A stretch of DNA of 64,000 nucleotides, taken from Mycoplasma sp. 2045. GTDB lineage: Bacteria > Bacillota_I > Bacilli_A > Mycoplasmatales > Metamycoplasmataceae. The translations under genes and the position numbers were made by a program. Location of the stretch: the NCBI RefSeq assembly GCF_024582715.1, contig NZ_CP102083.1, positions 1-64,000 of the forward strand. Direction: 5' to 3'. The notes beneath the pieces are model-generated. The model was not told where the DNA came from. It did no database searches and saw only the letters and a program-made list of their open reading frames with translations. Shown piece by piece: positions 10,389-22,412 of the stretch (the first letter of the stretch is position 1; every line of letters starts with the position of its first letter).

Positions 10389-12542
10389 ATGGCTAAAAGA
10401 CAAAAATCATTCTTTGAACGTTTAGTTGAGTTAAATGATAGACACGATGAGAAGAAACATAAAACTTCAACTAACAAATCAAAAAGATCTAAAACCTTAA
10501 TCGGTATTTTTTCTGCTTTAACAGTTGGGGTTATTGCATCTATTACAATTCCTTTAACAATTACAACTACAAAGGTTAACCACATTCAACCAGTTGATGG
10601 AGAAAAATCTGCTTTTGTTGTTAATGATGCAAAAGGAAATGAACTTAACTCATTAACAGTTGGTAAATTAACAGATTTAGTAAAATCACAAAGTCAAGAA
10701 GTTTCAGAAGAAATTAAAAATGCATACAGAGAAGCAATTTTCTATATGTATGAACAAGAAGTTGAAGCATCAATTCAATATCAAAACATTTACAATAGTT
10801 CATTACAAAATAATGAAGAAGTTAACAATTCAATCGAACTTAAATCATTAGATGAAATCAAAAGACAAATTAAAGCTAAATTTGAAGATTTAAAAGTTAA
10901 CTTCAAAAAAGTTTATGGTTTCCAAAATTGAGAAAAACAATTTTTTGAAGAACTTAAAAAAGATGAATACGGAAATTCAGCTAATGAAACAGACGCAATA
11001 AATTTCTTATTATTCAAACAAGTTGAAGAAATTGCTACACGTAGATATCAATTAGAATACAAAGTTGTTGATAGAACATTTGTAAATAGAACTGCTACAA
11101 AAGATATTTATAAACTTGATAAAAACGGAAACAAAGTTAAGGGTGAAAACAGTGAACCAATTAAATTATTCAGTAAAGGTGACAAAGTTTTCCCATATTT
11201 AGAAGAAAATGTTAATTACTTTGCTCCATCAGCAGATTCAACAAAAGTTACTTTATTAACAACAAAATCATTTATTACAGAATTCAAATCACCAGCAAGC
11301 TTCATTTCTGAATACTTCAACAAAAATAACATCATCATTCCTACAGTTTACAAATTAGCAGGAACCGTTTCTAAAAATGATGTAGTTTATCCATGAAAAA
11401 TTTCATCTGACGATGACAAAGTGAAATTATTTAACTTATTAAAATGAAATGTAACTCCAACAGCTGATTCATTTATTGCAGAATCAAACGTTGCATCATT
11501 AACACAATTTAATAAAGCAGAAGAATATGCGTTCCAAAAAGAAAATGAAACTAAAGAAGAATTTGTAAGTAGAGTTCAAAAATATAAAAACTTCTTATCA
11601 TCAATCACAAATTCTGATGTTGAAAAATTAGCAACACCAGGTTTAACATCAAACATCAACTTATTTACTAAAGATTTAGATCTTGCATTAGGTGTAAATG
11701 CAACTTCAATTTTTGCTAACGAACAAAATAACTTACCTGAATTCTCATTAAAAGAATTAATTGATGCAATCAAAGGTGCTTTAAACATTATGGGGCAACC
11801 TGATTTAACATCAGCTACAAACTTTGATGAAGCAGCAAAAATTGTTAAAGATTACGATGTTCAAATCGATAAGAAGTTAGAAGACTTAAAATTTGAACCA
11901 TCAAGATTTAACACAATTAACAAAGTTATTGCTGACTATATGTTTTCAAAAGTGCAAGATGCACAAACAACAAATAACCCATTAATTCCTTATGTGTTCA
12001 AATTATCAGATATGAAAGATGCATTTATGATAATTACAGATAGTAATGTGCAAATTGTAAGATATTCACAAATTACAGAATTAGATAAATTCAAACAATT
12101 TATTGCTGAGGATGCTAAAAACTTAGCTTTAGGAAATGTTTCATACTTCAACACACCTGGACAAATTTCAAATAACTTATCAAGTTCACAAATTCTTTCA
12201 TTAGCTTTAAGTGATGAAAAATTTGTTGCAGAACTTAAAACAAAAACAAATACAACTACAGGAGCAAGCTATACAGATGCTGATGTAACAAGCTTGCAAG
12301 CAAAAGTTGCTAGTGTAAAAAGTGGAGAAGACACAAGCAAATTAATTTCAGTATTAACATCAGTAATCGAGTTCATTCAAAAACAATTAAACTATGGAAA
12401 CAGTTACAACTTTATAGTTGATAGAGGTCTTACAAAAATAGTTTACAACCATAACAATAATGTATATAGCGATAAAAAAGCTATCGAAGTTATTAATGAC
12501 TTAGTTTATTCAATCTTCGAAAAAAATGAAGGGAGCAAATAA
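10389..12542 (+). CDS. p80: HinT-interacting membrane complex protein P80 (717 aa)
   Basis: In M. hominis P80 is a surface-exposed membrane protein that with lipoprotein P60 forms a complex with cytoplasmic HinT. The identification here rests on size (about 80 kDa), membrane topology and the p80-p60-hinT order. Residues 1-35 are very basic and polar (FFERLVELNDRHDEKKHK), followed by one membrane segment at about 36-58 and a long extracellular region rich in Lys, Asn and Thr with no motif I know. TGA codons at 10929, 11395 and 11446 are read as Trp. AGAGG precedes the ATG. The stop overlaps the p60 start by one base. Confidence 0.8.
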
Positions 12543-13771
12543 TGAGAAATATATTTAAAAAATCTTTATATTTAGCACCAGTTGCTTTCACACCATTAGT
12601 TGCACTTTCATGTGGAGTTGATAAAAACACAGAAGAAAAAAATAAACAAATCATTTTATTTGATAAACCTGCAGTTTCAACTATTGCAGAAAACTTATGA
12701 TTAAAATCAGTTTTACAAGACCAATACAAAGTTGAAAAAGATACAAACTTACTTTCAAATGAAAAATTCTTTAATGAAGCTCTAATTGCTTACAAAGGAT
12801 TTTTAGCTACAGAATCACAAAAGAATAACTTATATTTAGCCACTCAATTAAACAAGTGAAAATCAAACGGAATTTTCAATGAAACTGAATTAGCCGCATT
12901 AAACTCTTTATATAGAGATGTTTACAACATTAACTTAACAAATGAACAATTCCAAATCTTATACAACAACGAAAATACAAGTGTGGCTTTCACGGTTAAT
13001 AAACTTCTTTTAGTTAAAAACTACTTCTTTATTTCAGATGTTGTTACATTAGAAAAAATCGATCCAAGTTCATTTAATTTATATGGTAAAAAATACGATA
13101 ACAAGCAATTTAACTTAATTAAATATGTTATCTCAAATAAAACAGTTCAATTATGAAGTTACACAAATGACAATGTAAATGAAATGTATACAGATGCTAA
13201 TAAAGTTATTAAACACGTTTTAGATTACAATAACTTATTAAAGAATTCTAAAGAAGCTCAAAACATTGCAACAGCAGATTTAATTTTCAATAATGTTCCT
13301 GCTAAAGCTGAATTTGAAGCTACAATGGGTGGATACCAAGGTATTAAATCTAACCCTTACAAATCAGACTACACTGTCGATGAATTATTAAAAGCAACAT
13401 CACCTGAAAATTTAGTTGGTTTCTATAACTTAACAAATGGTAAATTAGTTTCAGTTGATGAAAATGGACAATTAGCTGAAGCGATTCCTGTTTCAAAAGA
13501 TGGTAAAAAAGTTGAAGTAGCTTACTTTGCTAAAATTGTTCCAGTTGCTAAAAAAATTACAGTTGATACAAATGAAAATGGAACAAAAGAAGAAAAAACA
13601 GTTTTATCATTCGATCAAACAGTTTACAAAGATTCATTAGATAAATTAGCTATCTTCATTTCGATCAGTGATGAAAACTTATACAAAAATGCAAAAGCAG
13701 CTTACATTAAAATGGGTTACAAAATTTCATCTATTGATGAACTTAAAGATAAAACAGCAGGTCTTCAATAA
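12542..13771 (+). CDS. p60: HinT-interacting membrane complex lipoprotein P60 (409 aa)
   Basis: A signal peptide (MRNIFKKSLYLAPVAFTP) ends in lipobox VALSC with Cys24, so the mature protein is lipid-anchored outside the membrane. The remaining 385 residues are Lys/Asn-rich with no catalytic motif that I can see. In M. hominis P60 pairs with P80 and HinT; this gene has the expected size, place and topology. ATG overlaps the p80 stop (TAATG) with GAAGGGAGC upstream, and its own stop overlaps the hinT ATG in the same way, so the three are translationally coupled. Trp is encoded by TGA throughout. Confidence 0.8.
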
Positions 13772-14103
13772 TGAATGATTCAATCTTTACAAAAATAATT
13801 AAAAGAGAAATTCCTTCAAACATCATCTATGAAGATAATGTTGTTATTGTGATTTTAGATGCATTTCCACAACAAGAAGGGCATTTCTTAGTTATTCCTA
13901 AAGAGCAGAAATCTAATATTTTAGAACACGATGAAGCAACTTTCTTACACGCTATGAAAGTTGCTAGAATGTTAGCTAAGCAAAGAGTTATAGATAACAA
14001 CATCCCAGGTTTTAAAATATTAATTAACACAGGTAAAGAAGCAGGACAAGTTGTGTTCCACACACACATTCATGTAATTCCATACAAAGAACAAGGAGAA
14101 TAA
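13771..14103 (+). CDS. hinT: HinT, histidine-triad nucleotide-binding protein (110 aa)
   Basis: HIT proteins hydrolyse purine nucleoside phosphoramidates and lysyl-AMP-type adducts. The protein starts MNDSIFTKIIKREIPSNIIYED, carries the nucleotide-binding FKILINTGKEAGQVVFHTHIHVIP with the triad H-x-H-x-H-x-x (HTHIHVI) near residue 97-103, and has full length for the family at 110 residues. It is the third gene of the p80-p60-hinT operon, linked by a 1-bp overlap. The downstream HAD gene starts 4 bp later and has its Shine-Dalgarno inside hinT. Confidence 0.95.
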   Translation: MNDSIFTKIIKREIPSNIIYEDNVVIVILDAFPQQEGHFLVIPKEQKSNILEHDEATFLHAMKVARMLAKQRVIDNNIPGFKILINTGKEAGQVVFHTHIHVIPYKEQGE

Positions 14104-14107
14104 AATT

Positions 14108-14935
14108 ATGCAGCAGACAAAAATATTTGCATTCGATTTAGATGGTACATTATTTACAAAAAGCGAAACAATTCACCCTTCAACAAAAGAAGTTTTACTT
14201 CAAGAGCAAGCTAAAGGAAATAAAATTGTTATTGCAACAGGTCGTGGTTTAGTTAAGATGCTTGCATTAAATCACGACACATTCAAATTTGTTGATTATT
14301 TAGTGTGCTCAAATGGTGCGTTAGTTCACAATATGAAAACTAATACAACATACACATTAGGTGAATTATCAAAAGAAATGTTAGATACAGTTCACGCACA
14401 TGCACTTAAATATGATTTAGTTCTTTCGGTTGATGGAAATAACTATAATGGTTCAATTTTACCTAATGGAACTTATCCAAAATGAATGTCACCACAGCAA
14501 GTTAAAAATATGAACATTTTTAATGAAGCTACAATTGAAGAAGTAAAAGAAGCAATCAGTAATCCTGAAACAAAAATAACTCAAATGGCTATGAGAAACC
14601 AAGAGCACAATGCTAAAGAAGCTACAGAAAACATTATGAGTGGTTTAAAAGATTTCGATTGTGAAGTTTACTTAACAAACTCAGTTTACACAGATATTAA
14701 CCCTAAAAATATTTCTAAGTGAGCTGGAATTATGAAAATTGTTGAATTAGAACAATTAAAAGATTATCAAGTTGTAGCATTTGGTGATAGTGGAAATGAT
14801 GTTCATATGCTTTCTGAAGCACACGTAGGTGTAGCTATGGGGAATGCAACAATTGAAGCAAAATCAACTGCTAACTTTGTTATTGGTGACAATGACACAA
14901 ACACAATTGGACAATTCATTTCAGAAAACTTTTAA
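14108..14935 (+). CDS. Cof-type HAD-IIB hydrolase (275 aa)
   Basis: A phosphatase of the HAD superfamily with a C2-type cap, probably acting on sugar phosphates, nucleotides or flavin phosphates. Motif I is FAFDLDGTL (nucleophile Asp10, acid/base Asp12), motif II IVIATGR, and motif IV VVAFGDSGNDVHML near residue 222. Two TGA codons (14483-14485 and 14720-14722) are Trp, so this is one intact protein. AAGGAG at 14092-14097 supports the start at 14108. It is the last gene of the p80-p60-hinT transcript and is followed by a terminator. Another member of the family is at 62374-63189. Confidence 0.9.
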
Positions 14936-14950
14936 CACATATACATAGGT

Positions 14951-14976
14951 ACAAAAGTAAATTTTGTGCTTTTTTA
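14951..14976 (+). terminator. Terminator of the p80-p60-hinT-HAD operon
   Basis: ACAAAA, loop GTAAA, TTTTGT then GCTTTTTTA. Confidence 0.6.
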
Positions 14977-15054
14977 TTTTATTTACTTAAAATAAAAAAT
15001 AATATAAAATATACATCATATTAAAGGACAAAATTTATATTTGAAAGGAATACT

Positions 15055-15813
15055 ATGTTAGCTGCATTAGAAACTGCATTTGAAATTATTAAATGAATTT
15101 GTGCAATTACTGTTATCTCATTAAGTATTCCTCAATTATTGAAAATTCTTAAAGATAAAAAGACAGGACCTGTTAACTTTGTGTCATTCTGAATTTTCCA
15201 TATTGGGATTTTACTTTGAGTAATTTGAGGTGCAACAGATAAGAATAATGAAAAATTCATAACTGTTATGGTCGCAGATGGAGTGGGTATACTTGTAAAC
15301 GGAATTATGACAGGTTTACTTTACTACTACAAAAAAGAATTTACTAATAAACAAAAATTACAAGGATATCTTGCTGTTTTAGCTACATGAATTATTGCTG
15401 GAATATTTACTGTATTTTACATTATTGATTATGGTAGAGATGGTAGCAAAAATGATCCATATATAATTGGAAAATTACATAATTCAATTTCAACTGCTAT
15501 GGGATTCATTTTCCCGGCATTTACTACATTTGCTTTCTTACCTCAGTTAATAACATCATTTAAAACAAAACAATGACAAGGTGTTTCATACTGAATGTAT
15601 GTTTTATATGTTGTAAACAACATTATTTGAATAGTTTACTGAATCTTATTAATTCTTATTAATAAATATAAAGGGCTCTCAATCACATCAGCTATCGGTG
15701 GATTAGTATGACAATCAATTTCATTAACACTATTCTCAATCCAATTAGGATTTACATTACACGATAAATTTACAACACAAAAAACAACAGTAAGACATTC
15801 ACACCGTGCTTAA
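15055..15813 (+). CDS. PQ-loop (MtN3/SWEET-like) membrane protein (252 aa)
   Basis: Members of the PQ-loop superfamily are seven-helix membrane transporters of sugars, amino acids or vitamins. Two copies of the signature lie in the protein: SIPQLLKILKDKKTGPVNFVSF (first repeat, near residue 24) and FLPQLITSFKTKQWQGVSYW (second, near residue 161). Hydrophobicity supports about seven membrane segments in the 3+1+3 plan. Nine or more TGA codons are Trp. AAAGG lies 8 bases before the ATG. It is a single-gene unit between two terminators. The substrate cannot be told from the sequence. Confidence 0.8.
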
Positions 15814-15824
15814 TAATTAAATCA

Positions 15825-15849
15825 ACAACCAATTTTGGTTGTTTTTTTT
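15825..15849 (+). terminator. Terminator of the PQ-loop gene
   Basis: ACAACCA / TGGTTGT stem followed by eight Ts. Confidence 0.8.
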
Positions 15850-15852
15850 AAC

Positions 15853-15880
15853 AAAAAACCTACACAAATATTGTGTAGGT
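15853..15880 (-). terminator. Terminator of the DJ-1/PfpI transcript
   Basis: A perfect 9-bp stem CCTACACAA / TTGTGTAGG with a 3-base loop, followed on the minus strand by TTTTTT. Confidence 0.8.
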
Positions 15881-15888
15881 AATTTTGA

Positions 15889-16476
15889 TTATATTTGTGT
15901 AAGCTTTCCAAATGTCATATTTGAACGTACAGTATCAGAGAATTCTTCGCCATAAAAGTATTCTAATATAACGAACCCAAAATCTAACGAAGCAGTTGCA
16001 TTTGATGCTGTAATAAGGTTCCTGTCTATATTGGTGAATGGAGATTGTTTTCAATTGTTAAAGTTAATGATTTTTCCATCTTTTCAGAATGGTTTACTTC
16101 ATTCAGAAAAGAATGAAACGTATTTTTGGTCTTTGATTATATTAAATTCAGCTAAAACGTTTGGTGCATCACAGATAGCTGCAAGGGGTTTGTTAAGGTC
16201 ATTAAAGAATTTGTTAATTAATTCTAATGATTGCTGATTTTGTCTAAGTGTTTGACAACCTCTACCTCCAGGTACGAACATTAAATCAAATTCATTTAAA
16301 TTAACTGAATTAACAATGTTTGTTATTTTAACAATATTAAATTGTCCTGAAGCTTCTTTTAAGTTTGGAGAATAATAAGTAATTGATTCTAGTTTGCCTG
16401 AAGCGACTAAAACAGATAAAGTTGTGTTTAATTCTATGTCATTAAATTTATCTTCAATTATTACAAGAAGTTTCAT
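15889..16476 (-). CDS. DJ-1/PfpI family protein (195 aa)
   Basis: This superfamily includes glyoxalase III/deglycase DJ-1, PfpI proteases and chaperones. The 195-residue protein starts KLLVIIEDKFNDIE, has the oxyanion-type glycine turn FVPGGRGCQTLR and the nucleophile elbow AAICDAPNVLA, with the likely catalytic Cys near residue 101. Two further TGA codons are read as Trp in the C-terminal part, which ends TVRSNMTFGKLTQI. Its ATG overlaps the stop of the upstream 310-aa membrane protein by one base, so it ends a three-gene minus-strand unit. A detoxifying role is likely but not proven. Confidence 0.82.
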
Positions 16477-17408
16477 TATTTTTTACCTCTTTTAATCACA
16501 CCTTTTCAAATTAAGTATAAGAATACTGTTAAAGGTAATAATACAACTAAGATGAAAACAATAATGTAAGCTTTAATTCAAGCTTTATTCTCTAATCTTC
16601 TATCTGTATTTGTTTTAGCAACAACTTCTTCTGGGTTGTTTAAGATTGCTAATTTAATTTCAGCTTGTCTTTTTCTATCGTAAATTCTAAGAATGGTGAA
16701 TACAATCGCAGTAGCTGCTATTGTAGTTCCTAAAATAATTAGCATATTTTTAGTGCTTCCAAAAGCATTATCTAAAATGTCTGTTCATTCAACTTTTGAG
16801 TTAATGTAAATTCATGAACCTTCTTGACCCATATTTACTCCTCAAGGGGATGTGAAGTAAAGTAAGCAAACTACAGCAATGAACAACCCGATATATGTTA
16901 AGAAGAATGCGTAGATTCAGCTTAAACGAAGCATTTTGAGTGTAATTGCTCTGTATGCTTCAGCAATAAGAACACCATTCATTTGTGTTCCGTTAATGTA
17001 ACTGTTTTTAGTTATTTCTTCAGTTTTAACCCATGACTTACGTCTTGTTAAAGCTTTAATTCATAAACTTAATGAAATTAAGAAAATAATGCTTATTCCG
17101 ATGTATCAAGCAATACCTTGTGTGTGAGGAGGTTTTGAGTTAAATGTATTAACAAAATAATTAATAATTGTAGCAACTATACAAAGACAGAAAATAGAAA
17201 ATCATATCGAGAAAGAAAGTAATGCTAGTTTTTTCTCTCTTTTAAATAATTTAAGAATATTTTCAGGAACTATGCTTTTTGGATTTACATTAGTAACTTC
17301 GTTTGTGGCAACATTTTGAACTTGTGTTTGATTTGCATAAACACCAGTTGAACCAGATGAGTTTTGAACTGAAACTGGATTTTGATTTTGTTGTTCTTGA
17401 TTATTCAT
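16476..17408 (-). CDS. Uncharacterised membrane protein, about five TM segments (310 aa)
   Basis: I see a polar Gln/Asn/Ser-rich N-terminal tail (about 1-55), then hydrophobic segments at about 62-87, 99-117, 158-181, 212-233 and 272-300, and a short basic tail VIKRGKK. No enzyme motif is visible. It may belong to the conserved mycoplasma group named after MSC_0882, but that is a guess from architecture. Numerous TGA codons are Trp and one TGG is present. It begins 2 bp after the 438-aa gene and ends overlapping the DJ-1/PfpI start, so all three are cotranscribed. Confidence 0.75.
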
Positions 17409-17410
17409 AA

Positions 17411-18727
17411 TTACTCACTTGCTCCTGTTGACATATTTGGATCTGGTTGAGGATTCTCTGTATTTGGTTGATTATTTGTGTTGCCTAAGGTTTCAGTTGT
17501 TTCTTGTTTATTAAGATCTTTTAAAACAGAATTTTTAAGGTTTCCTAAAATTCCTAAAGCTAAATCTGCTGTATTTGTTTTTTCAGAGATTGTTGGGTTA
17601 ATTTTTAAAATCGCATCAACAATTTTTGATAAGTTTTGCTCTTGTGAACTATCTGATTTAGCTGCTGCTAACCCTAGCATTCCGAAGACATTTTTGACTT
17701 CTTCTGGAATTAATGTAATTGAATTTTGTTGTAATTCTTCATTGATTTTATCAACAACAAATTTTGTAAAGTCTGCTTTATTTTGTTCGTTTGAGTTCAA
17801 TGCTGAACCAGGATTTGCTGCAATAAATTGAGCTTCATATTTTGTAATGTAAGCTTCAAGTTCTTTATTGTTTTTTATTTCATTTTTAGATTTTTCATCT
17901 AATAATGTAGGAATGTTTTTAGCAACTATATCAACAAATTTTTCATTTTCTAACATAGCTGCAATAGTGTTTGAGTTTTTAAGTAATTTGTCAATATCAT
18001 CTTTAGATAACGAATTAGGATTCTTGATAAATTTAATTGCTAAATCATGTAATTCTGAGTCAACAAATAATTGAACCATTGAGAAAATTCCTGAAGCCAA
18101 GTTTGTTACAGATGAACCCTTACCACCAGTCATAATTTTCACACCAATTTCTGTAGCTTTATTTACTTTATTCGAGTTGGGTGCCATTGTTGAAATTACG
18201 TTAGCAAGTAATAATGAACCGGGTAAGGTAAGAATTACGTTTGTAATTCCTCATAAACCACCGAAACCTGCTCTAGACAATTTAGATCTTTTCTTATTTT
18301 TCTCTTTTCTTTTCTTTATTGTTGCTAAATGAATGATTCCGATTATTAATCATAAAAATCCTCTAACGCCTCAGTAAACTCCTAAAGAAATGAATGTTAT
18401 TGTAAATGTAAGAATTTCATATGCAGATTCAAATTTTTGATCTTCTTGTGCTTTTTTCTCAAATGCAGCTTTAAGAGCTGCTGATAAAATAACAGAAACA
18501 ATAATTGTGATAACTATTGAAACTGTTTTGAAAATAGTTCATTTTCATCTTAAGAATCAACCTGTTACAAATGAAAATAAAACAAGTGTAACAATTAAAA
18601 TAGGCATTCAAATAGTTGGGTCTGAAATTTTAGACGACATCAAATTTGCGAAGAAGTCATATAACTTATCCATTGCGTTCGATGACTCATTACTTGATGA
18701 TGCTTGAGTTTCAAAAAATGTAAGCAT
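17411..18727 (-). CDS. Uncharacterised membrane protein with long C-terminal domain (438 aa)
   Basis: Residues 1-180 contain four or five membrane segments (about 40-60, 67-88, 104-135, 155-177) with a very basic loop KKRKEKNKKRSKLSR near 138-152. The remaining 260 residues are hydrophilic, mostly predicted helical, rich in Asn, Lys and Glu, with a Pro/Asn/Gln-rich tail. No family is recognised. The N-terminal part is only seen when TGA is read as Trp. The start at 18727 has GAAAGG six bases upstream. It is the first gene of a unit with the 310-aa membrane protein and the DJ-1/PfpI gene. Confidence 0.75.
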
Positions 18728-18760
18728 ATTTCCCTTTCTATATTTTTTTAGTTAGTTAAA

Positions 18761-19318
18761 TTACAAGAATTTAGCTTTAGGCAGTTTCTTTCAAGGGTTT
18801 TTCTTAGCAATTCTATCGATAAATAACATTCCGTTTAAGTGGTCTAATTCGTGTTGAAATACTATTGCTAAATATCCGTCAACTGTTAAATTTTGGAATT
18901 CTCTAGCAAAATAACTGTAAGCTCTGACTGTTATTTTTTCAGATCTATAAACATATCCTTCTTGGTCTGGTCAATCTTCAGAAACACTTAAGCAACCCTC
19001 ACCTTCAGAAAGTGCAATTTTCTTATCGCTTTTAGTAATAATAACAGGATTAAATAAAACATCTTTATAAATTGTGTTACCTAATTCATCTTGTATAAAT
19101 ACATAAAAGACATTTTTAAGAACACCATATTGAACTGCTGCTACACCAACTCCGGCTCTAAATTCAGAACCATCTTTTTGCGAATCATCAATGTGATAAA
19201 TCATTTTCTCAGCTAATTCAATATCCTCATCTGTTAATGGAAGAGGTACATCTTGTGATTTTTTTCTAAGTACTTTTTCTGGTAATTGTACGATTTCTAC
19301 TTTAAATTTTTTATTCAT
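18761..19318 (-). CDS. def: Peptide deformylase (185 aa)
   Basis: PDF removes the formyl group from nascent proteins. All three metal motifs are present: GVGVAAVQYG (GxGxAAxQ, near residue 56), EGCLSVSEDW (EGCLS, near 110) and QHELDHLNGM (HExxH, near 154). One TGA (18971-18973) is Trp, so this is one intact protein. There is no Shine-Dalgarno; TATAAT (19326-19331, minus strand) lies seven bases before the ATG, so the transcript is probably leaderless. It is divergent from plsY, whose -10 lies only 15 bp away. Confidence 0.95.
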
Positions 19319-19400
19319 AATATTAATTATAATATATTAAATTAATTATAATTTAATATAAATTAGCTAATGAAGTATATTCAATTAATTAGGAGGAGCG

Positions 19401-20150
19401 ATGACGGTGATTCAACTTAGCAATTCAATTTTGTTTAATATTTTATTATTCATTTTTGGATACATTGCAGGATCCTTAAACACTTCAATTATATGAGGAA
19501 AAATTGTTAAAAAAGATGTTAGAGAGCTTCATTCAAAAAATGCAGGAGCAACTAATTCCTCTAGGGTACTAGGGAAAAAAGCAGGACTATGCATTTTATT
19601 AATAGATGTTTTTAAAACAATTTTAATGGTTTCAATTGCGTATGGATTGTGCAAGGTTATCAATAAAAATAATTTAAATATGAGCTTATATGTATTTCCA
19701 ATTTTATGTGGTTTAGGAGTTGTTGTTGGGCATTGTTTCCCTATTTTCTTCAAATTCAAGGGTGGAAAAGGAGTTGCTACATCAATTGGTTTATTAATTT
19801 CAATCAACATTGCACTTTTACCAATTGCTGCAGTTATATTCTTTGCAGTATTATTCTGAAAAAAATATGTTTCCTTAGCAAGTATTGTGTCGGCTCTTTT
19901 AATGATGCCTGTAATTATGTTTGCTCATTGATTTTTAAGTTCAGATCTTTCTTGAGCAACTAATATGAAATGACTTGCTGACTATAGTCAACATACAACT
20001 CGATCACTTTATAATTATCAATTAACTAGTGGAATTTTCTTTATAGCAGCAGCACTACTAATAGTTATAATGCACAGAGATAATTTAGTTAGAATTTTTA
20101 AGAATCAAGAAAGAAAGTTATCTTTTTTAGATAGAAGTAACAAAAAATAG
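19401..20150 (+). CDS. plsY: Glycerol-3-phosphate acyltransferase PlsY (249 aa)
   Basis: PlsY transfers acyl groups from acyl phosphate to glycerol-3-phosphate, the first step of phosphatidic acid synthesis. The membrane protein has the three family loops: GYIAGSLNTSII (motif 1, near residue 20), GHCFPIFFKFKGGKGVATSIG (motif 2, near 111) and MHRDNLVRIFKNQERKL at the C-terminus (motif 3). Several TGA codons are Trp. AGGAGG at 19391-19396 sets the start. The substrate glycerol-3-phosphate can come from GpsA (50198-51193), and acyl carrier protein is at 51334-51555. Confidence 0.93.
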
Positions 20151-20177
20151 AGAGATTTTAAAGTCTCTCTATTTTTT
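20142..20177. terminator. Bidirectional terminator between plsY and eno
   Basis: A perfect 14-bp stem AAAAAATAGAGAGA / TCTCTCTATTTTTT with an 8-base loop. The T-run works for both convergent genes, and the plsY TAG stop is within the stem. Confidence 0.9.
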
Positions 20178-20191
20178 GTTAAATTAAATCA

Positions 20192-21553
<1,362 letters not shown>

Positions 21554-21597
21554 TTAGTCTCCTTTATTTAATTTTTAATGTACATTTAAATTAATTA

Positions 21598-21631
21598 ACT
21601 TTTCTTCTAGAAAAGTAATGTAATTATAACA
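21598..21631 (-). promoter_or_regulatory. eno promoter and leader hairpin
   Basis: On the minus strand TGTTATAAT (21623-21631) is an extended -10. Between it and the start is a perfect 8-bp repeat ACTTTTCT / AGAAAAGT with a 3-base loop (21598-21616). The hairpin could affect leader stability; this is inference. Confidence 0.45.
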
Positions 21632-21640
21632 TTTTTAAAT

Positions 21641-21790
21641 TTATATACTTTGAGCAAGTTTATCTGCGAGTAATTTCACATTTTTGTTTAATTTTGTGCG
21701 ATTTTTAAACTCTGTTAAGGTTGGATATTCTCAAAAATAACTTTCAATATAAATACCAAAACATTTATGAGTAAGTGTTAAAAGTATTTT
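21641..21790 (-). pseudogene. Possible gene remnant upstream of eno
   Basis: The minus strand is open for about 47 codons up to a stop at 21641-21643 and reads protein-like with UGA as Trp: FGIYIESYFWEYPTLTEFK, then NRTKLNKNVKLLADKLAQSI. There is no start codon: upstream in frame a TAA follows. It may be the C-terminal end of a lost gene. I do not recognise the family. The rest of the 392-bp eno-rpsL gap holds only the two promoters. Confidence 0.3.
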
Positions 21791-21830
21791 TTAAAGGATT
21801 AATGAAACTAAATAAAAAAATTAAAAAATA

Positions 21831-21860
21831 TTGATACACACGGGTAAGTTGTTATATAAT
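21831..21860 (+). promoter_or_regulatory. Promoter of the rpsL-rpsG-fusA operon
   Basis: TTGATA (21831-21836), 18-bp spacer, TATAAT (21855-21860), 85 bases before the rpsL start. Confidence 0.65.
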
Positions 21861-21945
21861 TGCTTTGCTAAATTATTATCAAAATAAATAGCTTAACAAT
21901 ATTAATCTTAAAATTTATCAAATCACAAACGAAAGGAAGCATAAA

Positions 21946-22362
21946 ATGCCAACAACTAATCAATTAGTTACAAATGGTCGTAGCTCAAAAATTAAAAAAC
22001 AAAACGCTCCTGCTTTAAGCGTTAGCTACAACTCATTAATTAAAAAAGCTAAAAAAATGGCTTCACCATTTAAACGTGGTGTATGTACTCGTGTTGCTAC
22101 AATGACACCTAAAAAACCTAACTCTGCATTACGTAAATATGCTCGTGTTAAATTATCAAACGGAATGGAAGTTACAGCTTACATTCCAGGAGAAGGACAC
22201 AACCTTCAAGAACACTCAGTTGTTTTAATCCGTGGAGGACGTGTTAAAGACTTACCTGGGGTTAGATACCACATCGTTCGTGGAACACAAGATGCTGCTG
22301 GGGTAGCAAAACGTAACCAAGGACGTAGTTTATACGGTGCTAAAAAACCTAAATCAGAATAA
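21946..22362 (+). CDS. rpsL: 30S ribosomal protein S12 (138 aa)
   Basis: S12 sits at the decoding centre and affects accuracy. The protein has the expected [20 protein letters not shown], the loop with the streptomycin-related lysines, and [20 protein letters not shown]. Length 138 is normal. GAAAGGAAGC lies before the ATG. It is first in the str-type operon with rpsG and fusA; the gene for EF-Tu is not attached. No TGA codon is present. Confidence 0.98.
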   Translation: MPTTNQLVTNGRSSKIKKQNAPALSVSYNSLIKKAKKMASPFKRGVCTRVATMTPKKPNSALRKYARVKLSNGMEVTAYIPGEGHNLQEHSVVLIRGGRVKDLPGVRYHIVRGTQDAAGVAKRNQGRSLYGAKKPKSE

Positions 22363-22412
22363 TAATTTAAATTAATTTATACACACAATAATTATTAATA
22401 TAAGGAGGACAT

